A stretch of 64,000 nt of DNA from Rhizophagus irregularis (Eukaryota > Glomeromycota > Glomeromycetes > Glomerales > Glomeraceae): positions 434,001 to 498,000 of the forward strand of contig NC_089457.1 in NCBI RefSeq assembly GCF_026210795.1, read 5' to 3'. Below, piece after piece: positions 48,416 through 59,770 of this stretch. Within the stretch, counting starts at the first letter, position 1, and each line of letters begins with the position of its first letter. The notes below the pieces were generated by a model, which did not search any database, had not been told where the DNA came from, and worked only from the letters and a program-made list of their open reading frames with translations. The translations under genes and the position numbers were made by a program.

Positions 48416-48991
48416 TTATGTTTTTAAGTCCAATTCCTCCTTATCGTTGTATTGTTGTTGAACAAAAGTTACGTCTGTTGAATTAAGAGGTTGAAGTTCC
48501 TTATTTTTTGATTTCCGTTTCTTTTTATTCAGTGGTACAATCTCTGTTGTTTCTTTATTGTTATCACGTGATTGATAGGACGTAGTATCGGGATGTCGAG
48601 AATCCTTAGAGTTGTCGATATTGGAACCCGTAATTTTGTCTGTTATATCATTGGTTAAATGTTGTATACCATCTTGGTATGAGATATTATTATTAGAAGT
48701 TGGTACAAGATTCCTAGATCCAGTCGGTAAATTGTCATTGTTTTGTTGTTGTGCTGAAAAACGCGTGAAAATATTATTTTGTTCTTCTTGCACTAAAAAT
48801 GTTTGTACTCTTTTTATCCACAATGCTACCGCGATTTTAATATTTCCAAGCCTTTCCGCGAGCAAATATTTATCGTGTAGGATAAGTGAACCAGCTAGTT
48901 TTGCTAAAATTTTGTATTTTTCATCGTCTATAAAGCTATCATTAATAAATGAAGAACCTTTAAAAATAAAAGACAATTTCGTAAAGTCCAT
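48416..48991 (-). CDS. LINE 5' frame (191 aa), possibly the ORF1 N-terminus
   Basis: The first frame of the LINE. MDFTKLSFIFKGSSFINDSF leads to a helical region (YKILAKLAGSLILHDKYLLA) and ends in Ser/Asn-rich sequence with a KKKRKSKNKE nuclear-type patch. It ends 70 bp before the 562-residue frame in a different phase. Either it is a separate small ORF or ORF1 was once continuous and has a frameshift; the spacing does not decide. Confidence 0.6.
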   Translation of the reverse strand: MDFTKLSFIFKGSSFINDSFIDDEKYKILAKLAGSLILHDKYLLAERLGNIKIAVALWIKRVQTFLVQEEQNNIFTRFSAQQQNNDNLPTGSRNLVPTSNNNISYQDGIQHLTNDITDKITGSNIDNSKDSRHPDTTSYQSRDNNKETTEIVPLNKKKRKSKNKELQPLNSTDVTFVQQQYNDKEELDLKT

Positions 48992-49763
48992 GTTGTTAGT
49001 ATCGTTAAAGCTGAAACATATAAACTATTAGTAGTTAGTAGCAACAATAACGTTGATATTTTATAAATAAAATAAAGTTTTTCCAACTCTTTGAGTTATA
49101 CCCTGCGGTATTTTTCTGCCGTGAAATATTGGTTTCAATAATTCCGGAAAGAGTTGCTCCTTCTTTGAGCTAATTATAATTTGTTAATAAAATTTATAAT
49201 TAATTAATTAAATTAAATTATAAAAATTATAAAATAAAATATAATCACTTGTTTCTTCAGTATCAGGTGCTTTCTATATAAAATTAAGTATTCCAAGATA
49301 ATTACCATGAGGATATCTAAATAAATAATTTTATAGATTAAAATGCTTTTTGTAATCATGTGCGTTAACGCGTAATTGCATGCTTTTAAAATTTTCAAAT
49401 ATAAAACAAGAATCTTACCTGTATAATCCCGTAGAAACAGATAACTGAATATCACAAATAAAATTATATTTCTTTATAGAATCATTTGATATATAGAGAT
49501 TAAGATCAACGAAATCAAATACTTCTCTATTTGCAAGATCAAAATCTAATATACAATATCTTGAATCAATTTCTTCATTACATTTAGAAATCAGATGAAT
49601 ATTACAGTTATTAGATGGTTCACATGCTGGGTTTTCACTTTCATAAAGGGTCTTCATATTATTATTAGTAGTTTCAAGATGATCAAGATATTTCTTCATC
49701 ATGGATATGAATTTAAAGACATTTAATACAACTTCTTGCCAAGAGTTTTTAGATACCCAAGGT

Positions 49764-50495
49764 TAAAGTTGCTGGGTGAAACTAAGTAGTTTAGACAATT
49801 GTTAAAATTGAAACTAGTTGAAACATTTTATTAAAAAATTAAAAATTTGCTAAACTGCGAAACTGACAAAACTGGTAAAATTATGAAAGGTTTAGACATA
49901 TATATTTTTACATAATAATTAATAAAGTTTACCATTTATTAGAATAAATTATATGATTAATATAAATTTAACCAGTTTTGCAATTATAAAATTTAATATA
50001 CATTATATTAATTATTTAAATCATTATATATATTAAAATATATAGTAAATTTAATTAATAACCAATTTTATAATTTTACTTTTTCATTATAAGTACAGTC
50101 AGATTTCTATATAGTTATCTAATCGGTTCTGCAAAAATTGGTAACTATATAGAGACTTTTACTATGATGTAATTATATAAAGGTTTTTTTATATAATAAG
50201 TATATAAATTGGTTTTTCCCAAAGGTGTGATTATATGGAGAAATTTTATATAATGTAATTATTACTATATGGAAATCTAACTATATTTATTAATAATTGT
50301 TAATTAATATATAATATTTATTTATAAAAAATTTATTTAAATATATATAATAATGTATTAATAATTATTTATTTTAATTAGAAAGTTTAGACATAGTTTA
50401 GACATTTAGCTATTATCGAAACCTTTTGTCATAGTTTAAACTATTACTAATTAAAGTTTAGTAAAAGTTAAAATGAATTTAGCCAAGCAACCTTA
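49764..50495. mobile_element. hAT MITE (TAAGGTTGC family), diverged
   Basis: Right end CCAAGCAACCTTA and left end TAAAGTTGCTGGGTGAAAC are inverted variants of the ends of the hAT at 3635-8087. Target duplication CCCAAGGT at 49756-49763 and 50496-50503. Interior very AT-rich; contains a smaller nested element. Confidence 0.9.
50096..50282. mobile_element. Tc1/mariner-type MITE nested in a hAT MITE
   Basis: Ends CAGTCAGATTTCTATATAGT and, inverted, TAGTTAGATTTCCATATAGT, each preceded by TA. About 187 bp, non-coding. Confidence 0.7.
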
Positions 50496-51110
50496 CCCAA
50501 GGTTCAGCTAAAGAAAGCTCTATAGAATTAGCTAATTGAAAAAGTTCTAGGCGTGTAAGTTGTAGTTTTTTTTTCTTCATTCTTTGATAATATTCATTAT
50601 AAATGCCATTTTGCTAATACACTGGAAGAGAGTTAAATAATGATGGAAGATGACATCCTCTTAAGCGTAACTTTTCTAAGTGTAGGTCTATATACCATAT
50701 AGCCTTAGTTAAATGTTCAATAAATCATTTTCCATAAGTAATATGACCATCTCCAAGCCAACTGTCACACCTACTCTGAAAAGTTAAATAATATGGTTAT
50801 ATAATAATATATTGCGTATATCTTCACATTTTTGTGCTGGAAATTGATACCTAGAACCTATCAACCTTGTAAGAGCGTTAGGAAGTTGTATTGGTGGTGA
50901 TAAAGGTGCAGCAACATCGTGTGAAAGAAGAATATACTTGAGGTACATAAATCCTAATGTTTTCATTAATAAAAGTTTACTCTCTAATCCTTTATTATGC
51001 ACTAATATCTAAGGTTCAGTTTCTGATTTTCTAATTTCTACACATACATTTCGGTGAAAGTAATTTCCAAAAGTTATTAGATCAAATAAAGTTGAAAAGC
51101 AAAGCTAACT

Positions 51111-53825
51111 CTTAAGTTTCCTTTATACTGCTTTTAACCTGAAAGGGCTACTATTAAATTTTAGCACCCTTATTTACTTGAACAATTATATACATTTAAG
51201 TGTCCTTTTTTAAATGTCGTGTCATGTAAAACAAAACTGCAAGTACGTAATGCAACCTGCATTTTTTATTTTAAATTAAAAAAATTTAAAGTTTAATGAT
51301 AGATGTAATATGAAGATCAAATTAAATAGCTTAATGTTCACATGATACTAAGCATTTATTGGCTAGACTTTTGTCACGTGATTATTTATTTTTTCTGATT
51401 ATTTGAGAAAAATTGGGGAGGGAGGATATGTAAAACAGATAATTAATTTGGTTCAGCCTAACTAATAAATACTATATTATATTAATAATAATTAGTATTT
51501 AGTTGGGCATTTATTGTTTTAATACATATTTCAACAAATATTCAATAGAATTAAAGTTCAGAAATTAAAAAGACCAATCTGAAAAAACTTTAATTATTTT
51601 TGTACAATCTAATTTTTAATTTCTCTTGTAATATGACCCAGAGCATTATTTATAACATTGCTTATGATATTTTAATCAAATAATTTTAATTGCTAAATCT
51701 GATACATGTATCATAATATAATAAAATTACATCTATTTTAATTGTTAGAATTAGAGGAATTATTATTTTTTTTTTAAAAAAAAATGATATTTAATATAAT
51801 TGATCTAAAGAAAATCAAATAGAATTTAGCCAAATACTTTGGGGAAGATAATATACATATTTTATCATATATTAATATTTAAGAGTATAATTAGATTGGG
51901 TATTTGTTTAGAAGATTTATTTTGTAATAGTTTAGTAATATTATGTACAGTCAACTCTTATTATAACGAATCCTAGATTTCAGACCTCAACTTCGCTATA
52001 GGGCTATAGTGAAGATTTTAAGAGATTTGATTGGTTAATTCATTATAGTAAGGGGAAATTTATTATAGTTATCTGAAAAATTCACTATATCAAGGATTCG
52101 CTATATTAAGGTTTAACTGTATTTTTTACTACTGTATTTGTTTAATAAATGTAAACTAACTCTTTAAAAACTCTTTAAATAAAAAAAAATAAAATTATAT
52201 TTTAAAATTAATAAATAGAAAAACAAATCTTTAAAAATTAGTATTATTATAAAAATATAAGTATTATTTATATTTATACTTATATAAATATTAAATAACT
52301 TTCAATTAATAAAAAAAGTCAATTTTATTTAACTAAAATGGTAAAATTACACTTTAAAAATAATTATATAAATATTATATTTAATTTTATAAAATTAAAA
52401 TACTGGTGGATTTATATTTTAAAATAAAATATATTTAGTTTTTTATTTAATAAAATAAAATTATACAATATATTGAAAATAATATATTAATTAATAAAAT
52501 TAATAAAAGAAACTATTAAAAATAATTAATAAGATATTTGTATATTTAAAAAAAAAATTTAATTAAAAAAAGATTTTTGTTTATATATTATATAAAATTA
52601 TAAATATATGTAATATTATTAATAAGAATAAATTTATTTTTCATATTAAATAAAATTCAATATTTCTAATTATAAATATTAAAAAATAATATTTATAAGT
52701 TTTTTAAAGTATTAAGTAAATTTGTTGAACTAGAAATTTTACAAAATAAAAAGAAATCAAAAAACTTATAAAAATATAAAAAATATAAGTATATATTGCT
52801 GCAATATTAAACACTTTAATATGAAATATAATTATTAAATTAACAATTAATATCAAAATGAAAAAATACATAAATTATATAATTAAAGGTAGATTTTTTT
52901 TTTTTTAAATGATTTAAAAGATATTTTTAATATGGGTGAATTATAATTTAAATTAAAAAAACAATAAGTTTATATATTAATTATATCAATCATTTTGATC
53001 ATATGATGTCATTAAGATTTTTCATTTTTTAAAAAATCCTGGCATAAGACCTTATGCACTTATTATATACTATAAAAACTTTATATTATGCATATTTTTG
53101 ACTGCTTTACAAGTTTTCTTAATATATCAAAAAGGATTTAGAATGTCATTTTTGACTTTTATATATAATATATTATAAGGATATGATTATACTTCTCTGC
53201 TAATTAATTACATCGTATTTTGGTAAACAGACCAATTCACTATTTATTATAAAATTACTATGAATTAATTACATCTGTCAAAATAAATTTAATTAGTATT
53301 TTGTCATTTTGACAAAAAGTATAGATATGATATAATACAGGTGCAATAAAAAAAACAAAACCCTTATTTTTTAGTTTTTAAAATAAAGTAAAAAATAAAA
53401 ATAAAATTAGCAAATTATATTTTTTTTTAAGTTTAACTTATACATTATGAAGTTTAATTTTATATAAAAAATCTGATATTTTTAAAAATATATTATGATG
53501 TAACTTTTGACCAGAATTAAAATACTGGCTGGTATTCTATTATAATTTCACTACCGGTAACCATTACTAATGGTGGTATTGGTGGTATTTAGCAATACCC
53601 AATTATATATTTGCAATTTTTAATAAAAAACCATGATTTTATTAGATACTTTAAATAAAAATTTTTAGAAAAATGAATAATTATTCTGAAAAGATTTAAC
53701 AGAAAAATAAAAGATATGGAAAGTTGTAAAAAAACTATATATATAAGTAAATAAAAGATAAATTTTTATCTTATTATTTATTCATTTTATATATTCAATT
53801 ATAAAAATAAAGGAATAAACCACTA
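51111..53825. other. Very AT-rich intergenic region
   Basis: Long runs of A/T with one clear MITE (51948-52119). Near 53526-53590 a CTGGCTGGTATT...TTTCACTACCGGTAACC segment resembles one near 25605. No coding frame beyond chance length. Confidence 0.6.
51948..52119. mobile_element. Tc1/mariner-type MITE, CAGTYAAMCYTTATTATA ends
   Basis: Left CAGTCAACTCTTATTATAAC and right, inverted, CAGTTAAACCTTAATATAGC, each flanked by TA. 172 bp, non-coding. Confidence 0.88.
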
Positions 53826-55073
53826 TCAAGCATCTCTAATCAAAAACTTCTCAATTGCATAATGATATTGTGTAGGAGTTCTAATCAATACACCCAATTC
53901 TTCAGCAGCCTTAATTGCCCAGCTACCATCAAGCAAAAAGCTTCTTGCCAAAAATACCAAATCAGCATAACCACTTGACACAATATTATTAGCAAGTTTA
54001 GGATCTCTAATCAAACCAACAGCACCCGTATTAATATTAGCATTTTTCTTAATTTCTTCGGCAAAAGAAACTTGATAAGCAGTCATAGGATGAAGCTTTT
54101 GTTCAGGTGTGTTACCACCGGAGGAAACATCAATTAAATCAACACCAAGATCCTTTAATAGCTCAGATAATTTAACAGATTGCTTGATTTCCCAACTATT
54201 ACCTTCGCCATTATCAACCCAATCTGTAGCAGAAATTCTAACAAATAAGGGTTTATCTTTTGACCAAACTTCGCGAACTTTTTTTGTAGTCTCTAACCCA
54301 TATCTAACACGATTTTCGAATGATCCACCATATTGATCTGTACGTTTATTTGAAATAGGAGAGAAAAATTCGTGAGCAAGATATCCGTGAGCAAAATGTA
54401 GTTCTATTATATCAAATCCTGCTTTTTCAGCGCGTTTAGCAGCAGCAACATAAGCTTCTTCAATTTCATAAATTTGTTCTACAGTTAATTCTTTTGGATA
54501 CGCGTGATTTACGTCCCAAGGAATAGGAGAAGGCCCAACAACATCATTTGGCCATCCACCATGTTTTTCCGGAGATAAAAGTCCTTTGGAAAGAATATAA
54601 GGTGTTGCTGTGGAAGCTTTTCTACCAGCATGTGCTAATTGTATACCAATTTTAACTCCTTGAGAATGGACAAAATCTACAATTCTTTTTAATGGAGCAA
54701 TTTGTTCATCTTTCCATAATCCTGAATCATTAGGAGATATTCTACCTTCAGCCGTTACAGCTGTAGCTTCTATAATAATTAATCCTACCCCTCTAAGAGC
54801 AAATTGGCCTAAATGTACTAAATGCCAGTCCGTTAACATACCATCCTGTGCGCTGTATGTACACATTGGTGATACTACTATTCTATTTGGTAATATTGTA
54901 TCACGAATTTTTAGCGGTGTAAATAATGGTGGAAATTCTGTAATCTCTCCATTAGATTGGGTGATTTTACGTTTGATTAAAGATAATGGCGTACCCGGTG
55001 GAGGGTCTTGAATTGGTGTAAAATATGGCACGTTTGGAGCTCCGATATTTTCGAGTGTAATTTCAGTGGTCAT
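53826..55073 (-). CDS. Old-yellow-enzyme family flavin oxidoreductase (YqjM-like NADPH dehydrogenase)
   Basis: FMN-dependent ene-reductase that uses NADPH to reduce electrophilic C=C bonds; probably cytosolic. Single exon, 415 residues. The first 45 residues are a poorly conserved extension. The TIM-barrel starts PLFTPLKIRDTILPNRIVVS, then PMCTYSAQDGMLTDWHL, where Cys and Tyr fit the YqjM-type substrate pocket. KIGIQLAHAGRKA binds the flavin. IIELHFAHGYLAHEFFSP followed by NKRTDQYGGS is the family signature; the catalytic H-x-x-H reads HFAH. The C-terminal FMN phosphate site is NTGAVGLI and ADLVFLARSFLLD. No disabling mutation. Physiological substrate unknown. Confidence 0.95.
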   Translation of the reverse strand: MTTEITLENIGAPNVPYFTPIQDPPPGTPLSLIKRKITQSNGEITEFPPLFTPLKIRDTILPNRIVVSPMCTYSAQDGMLTDWHLVHLGQFALRGVGLIIIEATAVTAEGRISPNDSGLWKDEQIAPLKRIVDFVHSQGVKIGIQLAHAGRKASTATPYILSKGLLSPEKHGGWPNDVVGPSPIPWDVNHAYPKELTVEQIYEIEEAYVAAAKRAEKAGFDIIELHFAHGYLAHEFFSPISNKRTDQYGGSFENRVRYGLETTKKVREVWSKDKPLFVRISATDWVDNGEGNSWEIKQSVKLSELLKDLGVDLIDVSSGGNTPEQKLHPMTAYQVSFAEEIKKNANINTGAVGLIRDPKLANNIVSSGYADLVFLARSFLLDGSWAIKAAEELGVLIRTPTQYHYAIEKFLIRDA

Positions 55074-57915
55074 TTTATTTTGTAATTTGGCGGTGTTTTT
55101 TATGTTTGAGGGTAAGCCATTTTATACTTTTTATTTCACAACCGGATAAAACTAAATCCAGCAAAGTAGTCCTAATTAAGGTGATATGCATTATCCATAC
55201 ATATATTATTAATCAAATGGCATTAGAATCTAAATTTATAAGCAATATAATAACGACATTATTAAAAAAAATTGCGTTAATAGTTACTTCATAAATAAAA
55301 ACGATACTGTATATTTGCTTTACAAATGGTTCGCTGTCTTACTTTTAAATTAGTTGTTTCCGAAAATTCGCGATGATCCGTTTTTGTAATCAATCAGTAT
55401 TATTCTAGTACTTTCACGTTTACTGTAAATTAAATTTCAAATTGTGGTTACGTTTAAAAAATAAAAACTAATAAATGATAGCACATTTTTTATCTATCAT
55501 CCCGAGATAAACGCAAATCTCAGTCAAAAATCTTGAATAATGTTATTTAAAAAAAACCGTCGTGGCGCAGCAACAAGTCCACACTTAGCGTTGAAAAAAA
55601 TGTCACGAAATGGCCGGCATACGTAATTCGACTGAAATTAAGTGTGGCCAGATAGTGCTGTGAATTCTGTGAATTCGATTATTAATCATATTTGTAAATT
55701 TAATTATCGCAGATGTAATAATTATTACAAAAATTTTTATAATCATTTATTTTAATTAAAATTATAAGAAAAATTGGATGCTATTTATTTTACAAAAAAG
55801 TCCGTTTTCGAAATATAATTATCAATAATTATAAACCATTGAATTATATCTTTTTTTTTTTTAAGAGTTAACACACATTTTATTAAACGAATAGTAGAGG
55901 ATATCTAGTATCATTAAGCTATTACAAAATAAAATTCCTGAATCAAATCAGTCCGGCTATCATTTACTTAAAGTATTTTTTATTAATATACTATATAATG
56001 TGGGTTACAATACCTTTCATATATAGTATTCCCCTCTTAACTTATACATATAAATAATTTTTGGTTATATTACAATCAAAATTATAGATATTGAACCCAA
56101 TATGTATAATATAGTAGATTTTATGCAAAATTTAAATGCACATTACAAAATTAAAAAAATACATTTTGTTATATATCTTACTATCCAGTAATTGTAGAAA
56201 AATGAAACATAGCATTCATCCTGATAAGATGAATTAAATGATAGTAGTTTCACATTTCTAGTTACTATAAATGTGAGTTATATTACATATCAGCACTTTA
56301 TATTTACTATGTATTTTACATTTTATTAAATAACTTGCTATTTATTACATCTAAAATATAAAACTATCACTATTTAATTTATCTTATTAAAACAAATCCA
56401 ATAAGTTATGTTTTATCTCTTTATAATTACTAAATGATAAGATAAATAACAAGATATATATTTTTTTTAATTTTATAAATGAATTTTTAAAAATTTCTTA
56501 ATTAAACAAATTTTTATATTCTAAATAATTTCTTAAAAATTTTTTAAACAAAAAAAAAATTTTATTAAAAAATATTTCAAGTATTCTTTAAAACAAATAA
56601 AAAACTTTTTATTAAAAAATATTTTAAATGGTCTTTAAAAATTTTAAATATAAAAAAATTTTATAATATCATTATATAAAATAAAATCTATTTATAATAA
56701 AAATCACTATTATTATATAAATAAACATCTGACTTTTTGTATAACTGCTGTTTGATTATACAATTTCAAATATATATAAATTTATAAGAAAATGGGATTT
56801 TTTTATATTAAAAAAACTGTTATTTAGACAGTTTTTTTTAAAAAAACATAAAAATTTAATTTTTATAAATATAGGGAAAGGTCAAAATTATCTAGCTACT
56901 TTTTAATATGAAAAAATTTATATTTACTGTATATAATATATTGAAAATAAAAATTTAAATTAACCAAAAAAATATTTTTTTATATATCCTTTATATACTT
57001 TTTAATATAATATAATAGGTATAATATTGCATAAGTTTTATAAAATAGTATTATTTATGATTATAGGTTTTATGCAAATGTAAATACTATATAGATCTTT
57101 AAGTTTGTATAAATTTATATAATTTATAATTTAAAAATTGTATATTTTGATATCTAATAATTTTAAATTCATTACATTCATCTCATTAAAAAGATTTAAA
57201 TGGTAACAATTTGTATTTGTAAAATTAGTATTGGATATGTAATTATACTTTAAATTGTTTAACATCAAGTTTAACATTAATTTTTAGTTCATCAGATTTA
57301 TTTTATTATAAAATGATTCAAATGGTGATAAATTTATGATAATTTAATTGATATTAATCAAATTAAAACTCTGAATAAGCTATATTAAATTAGGTAACTA
57401 CTTTGACCTAATAATCTGAGATGGATCATAAATTTGATAACCTAATCTGAAAATTATTAAAAAAAAAATATTTCGGCATTTTTTCCTGAAATTTTATATA
57501 TCAAAAAATTTTTTTATATTCCAATTATTAATTATTATTAATATTTATTAATAAAAAGAAGAGTGGTATACCACTTAGCTGTTAGACTAAGTTATAGTAC
57601 TACTCTATAATCCAATTATCATAACCTGATTATTACTCTATAAATCTGATTAACACTCTATAGGTTACCACTCTATAATCTAATTTCTATAATCTGGTTA
57701 CCACTCTATAACTTATTACATGCTTCCTTTTGGTAGTTATCTCTTTAATGCTCTGACTATTTCTTTATGCCTTTTCTGGTATTCATGATTTTGTATTGTT
57801 AACCACTTTATAATCTAACTACCACCACTCTTTAATCTAACTCTTCTTATTTTTACCTTTTAAAGAACCAGGTTTTGCATTGAAAGTGCTGACCCCTTGT
57901 ATGCTAAGTTCTATG
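55074..57915. other. Intergenic region with short repeats
   Basis: 55074-55700 is less AT-rich and probably the promoter side of the oxidoreductase. The rest is AT-rich without frames. 56175-56240 has TACTATCCAGTAATTG and TAAGATGAATT, a diverged copy of the module seen in several MITEs. 57590-57730 holds tandem GTTACCACTCTATAATCTAA units of 20-30 bp. Confidence 0.55.
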
Positions 57916-58127
57916 TTAAGGGTGTTTGTCTCCTATGTCTTTTTTATCTAAGAAGTTGGTTGTGTGTTGACACTTTTTATTTTGCTTTCCAGTAATATAA
58001 GTGACATTTTGAAATTCCTCAAAAGGTATCCATTCAAGACATTTATGATAATGTACAGCATTAAGTTGTAAATGTTGTATTAATTCATCAATGTCTTTAT
58101 TTCCATTGCAAAAAAATATCGTGTCAA
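57916..58127 (-). pseudogene. Protein-kinase N-terminal relic
   Basis: Sixty-eight codons without a start. KDIDELIQHLQLNAVHYHKC and LEWIPFEEFQNVTYIT match, from memory, the stretch just before the glycine loop of the tyrosine-kinase-like expansion in Rhizophagus. The sequence departs from the family exactly where the GGFGKVY loop should begin and ends in a stop. No catalytic domain follows. Confidence 0.6.
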
Positions 58128-58353
58128 GCGGCGCAGTGATTCCGCCTTAATTTCAGCCGGTACTATAAGTATAATTCTATAACACTATGACTGATCAGCA
58201 TAATGACCAGTGATGAAAGAATAATCGTTACGTGCGTAACTTGAAAATTCAAATTTATTGATCAAGATCTAAAGACTGATCAGAATCAACAGGACATCGA
58301 ACGCCATAATATAATGCCCGGTTAGTAAATTTTAACAAAGCCACCCCCTCTCT

Positions 58354-58617
58354 CTATCCTATGCACACCATAGAAGCCATAGACAGACTTGCAATTCCTC
58401 TAAGGATTGGAGTTGAAAACTTTTTGTTGTATTCCATCAATAATTTTCTTAATTCTTTAACTGATTGTAAATTTTCATATATCTGATTACTTTTAACCAT
58501 CTTGTCATAAATATTATCCTAATACTCTTGCTCTTTAGTCATAATGCTTACTATTAATTCTTTATCACAATGCAGATAGGAAAAATACAATTTGTAATAT
58601 TTAGATTTCATTTTTTT
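58354..58617 (-). pseudogene. Broken frame, family unknown
   Basis: One in-frame TAG divides KYYKLYFSYLHCDKELIVSI from NIYDKMVKSNQIYENLQS, followed by LRKLLMEYNKKFSTPILRGI and a TAG at 58354-58356. The composition looks protein-like and helical. I do not recognise it. Confidence 0.35.
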
Positions 58618-58761
58618 TAGTAATATTATTATCTAACATAATAATTTGCCTTACACACCCAATACACTAAGCGATGCGGACAAGTAATTCCTGTTCACGG
58701 CTCGAAGTGACAGTTGACACGGTAAGACATGAATGTTTCTTTCAGGTAGTTTCTCTTATTG

Positions 58762-59016
58762 CTAATAGCTCGTCCATAGCTTGAGTTTTCTGCAGGAAAA
58801 TTATCTAATAGTGTCTTTGAGCTCGCCAACAGGCTCTCCCCCACTTATTTTAACAGAGAAAGCGTTCGCGGTTGTATTTCCTTAATATAAAGTATAGACA
58901 TAGCGTGAAATGCTTTTTGATGTGTGAAAAAAAAATTTATTTGTGCAAAAAAATACCGTCTGTCGCACAGACCTGCTGTGATCAGCCATATTGGTGAAGC
59001 ATTTTAACGTGATCAT
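58762..59016 (-). pseudogene. Crinkler (CRN) N-terminal domain relic
   Basis: The frame from an ATG at 59016 begins MITLKCF, as Crinkler N-domains do. About 45 residues are scrambled; then NAFSVKISGGEPVGELKDTI matches the ubiquitin-like Crinkler N-domain core, followed after one TAA by RKLKLWTSY, the usual LxLW block. Crinklers are modular eukaryotic proteins, some acting as secreted effectors. No C-terminal module is present. Several stops and frame changes make it a relic. Confidence 0.65.
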
Positions 59017-59524
59017 CTTTACAACTTTTATAACGTAAAATGAACAGAGCAAGAGAAAATTTTTTAAGGTCCTTAGTTTCGTGCTCACCAAAGCATCTGT
59101 TGAAACTCTTCTTTAAGAGAAAGTAGAATCAGGTACAAGGTATTAAAAGTGCGACGCTTCTTTTCAATTGTTATTAAATATCGAATCATTATAATTTGAC
59201 GATTTGTCCTACTATGACGGCGATAAATCATTCACATAATCGAGAATATGGATTCCCAGAATAGCAAAAAATCTGCCTTCGAGAATGTGAAATTTTTTAT
59301 TAATAATTCTTAGAGCCCATAAAAATTATATTATTAAACATATCCATAGATTTCATTTTCAATGTCTCTTTATTATCCTTTTTTATCAATTTCCTTTTTA
59401 ATTCCAAATTATGACATTCGGGAATGAGTCGCCCATTCTTATGCCTCAGAAAATTTTCTTATCAATATTTACCATTATGAAAATCATGAAAGAATTAATT
59501 ACTATTAAGGACAATAGTTGAGAA

Positions 59525-59675
59525 TAAAGAAAATCATACGATCCTTGCCATCATCATATGTAATCATATGTAAATAGTTTTTTCACTCAAAAAAATTCCA
59601 TTATAATTTATATTCAAATAGAATAAAGAATTCATACGATCCTTCCGGGATTTTGACCATTATATGTTATAAATA
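59525..59675 (+). promoter_or_regulatory. Putative promoter of the micro-exon gene
   Basis: A TATAAATA box lies at 59668-59675, about 95 bp before the ATG. Upstream, AGAATAAAGAA followed by TCATACGATCCTT occurs twice (about 59522 and 59621). Two such copies in 150 bp suggest a regulator site, though they may be a simple duplication. Confidence 0.45.
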
Positions 59676-59770
59676 TGGTATATTCTTGATTCTACACAAT
59701 TTAAAAAAGTTAAAATCAATATTTAATAAATTGACAACAAAGACCAACAACAATTAATCAAAAAATAAAA

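Larger units (their letters stand above)
35724..49244 (-). mobile_element. LINE (non-LTR retrotransposon) with a nested CACTA-like element
   Basis: The element lies on the minus strand with its poly(A) tail seen as 24 T at 35724-35747. A 14-bp target duplication TCACTTGTTTCTTC is at 35710-35723 and 49245-49258. Coding order from the 5' side is two ORF1-type frames, an AP-like endonuclease, reverse transcriptase, RNase H and a Cys/His tail. Without the nested element the LINE is about 8.6 kb. ORF2 has many stops and frame changes, so it is dead; ORF1 is better preserved. The target is an exon of ZD copy 4 (EETSE codons). Confidence 0.9.
49245..51110 (-). pseudogene. ZD-family copy 4, upstream exons, decayed
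   Basis: Minus-strand blocks from about 51100 downward: FSTLFDLITFGNYFHRNV, GFMYLKYILLSHDVAAPLSP, PPIQLPNALTRLIGSRYQFP, then TKAIWYIDLHLEKLRLRG, LPSLFNSLPVY and LTRLELFQLANSIELSLAEP. The frame then meets a hAT MITE; excising it with one target copy gives LAEPWVSKNSWQEVVLNVFK. MMKKYLDHLETTNNNMKTLY, CDIQLSVSTGLYR and, after an intron, KAPDTEETSE follow, where the LINE inserted. At least one TGA (in GK-stop-FIEH) and a stop in PVY-stop-QNG disable it. Exons are collinear with 33185-35723. The gene start lies beyond 51110 or is lost. Confidence 0.65.

Noticed and set aside
913-50750. TGA read as an amino acid (code change)
   Set aside because: Intact genes here use TGA as terminator (SANT gene and micro-exon gene), and TGA interruptions co-occur with frameshifts in decayed repeats.
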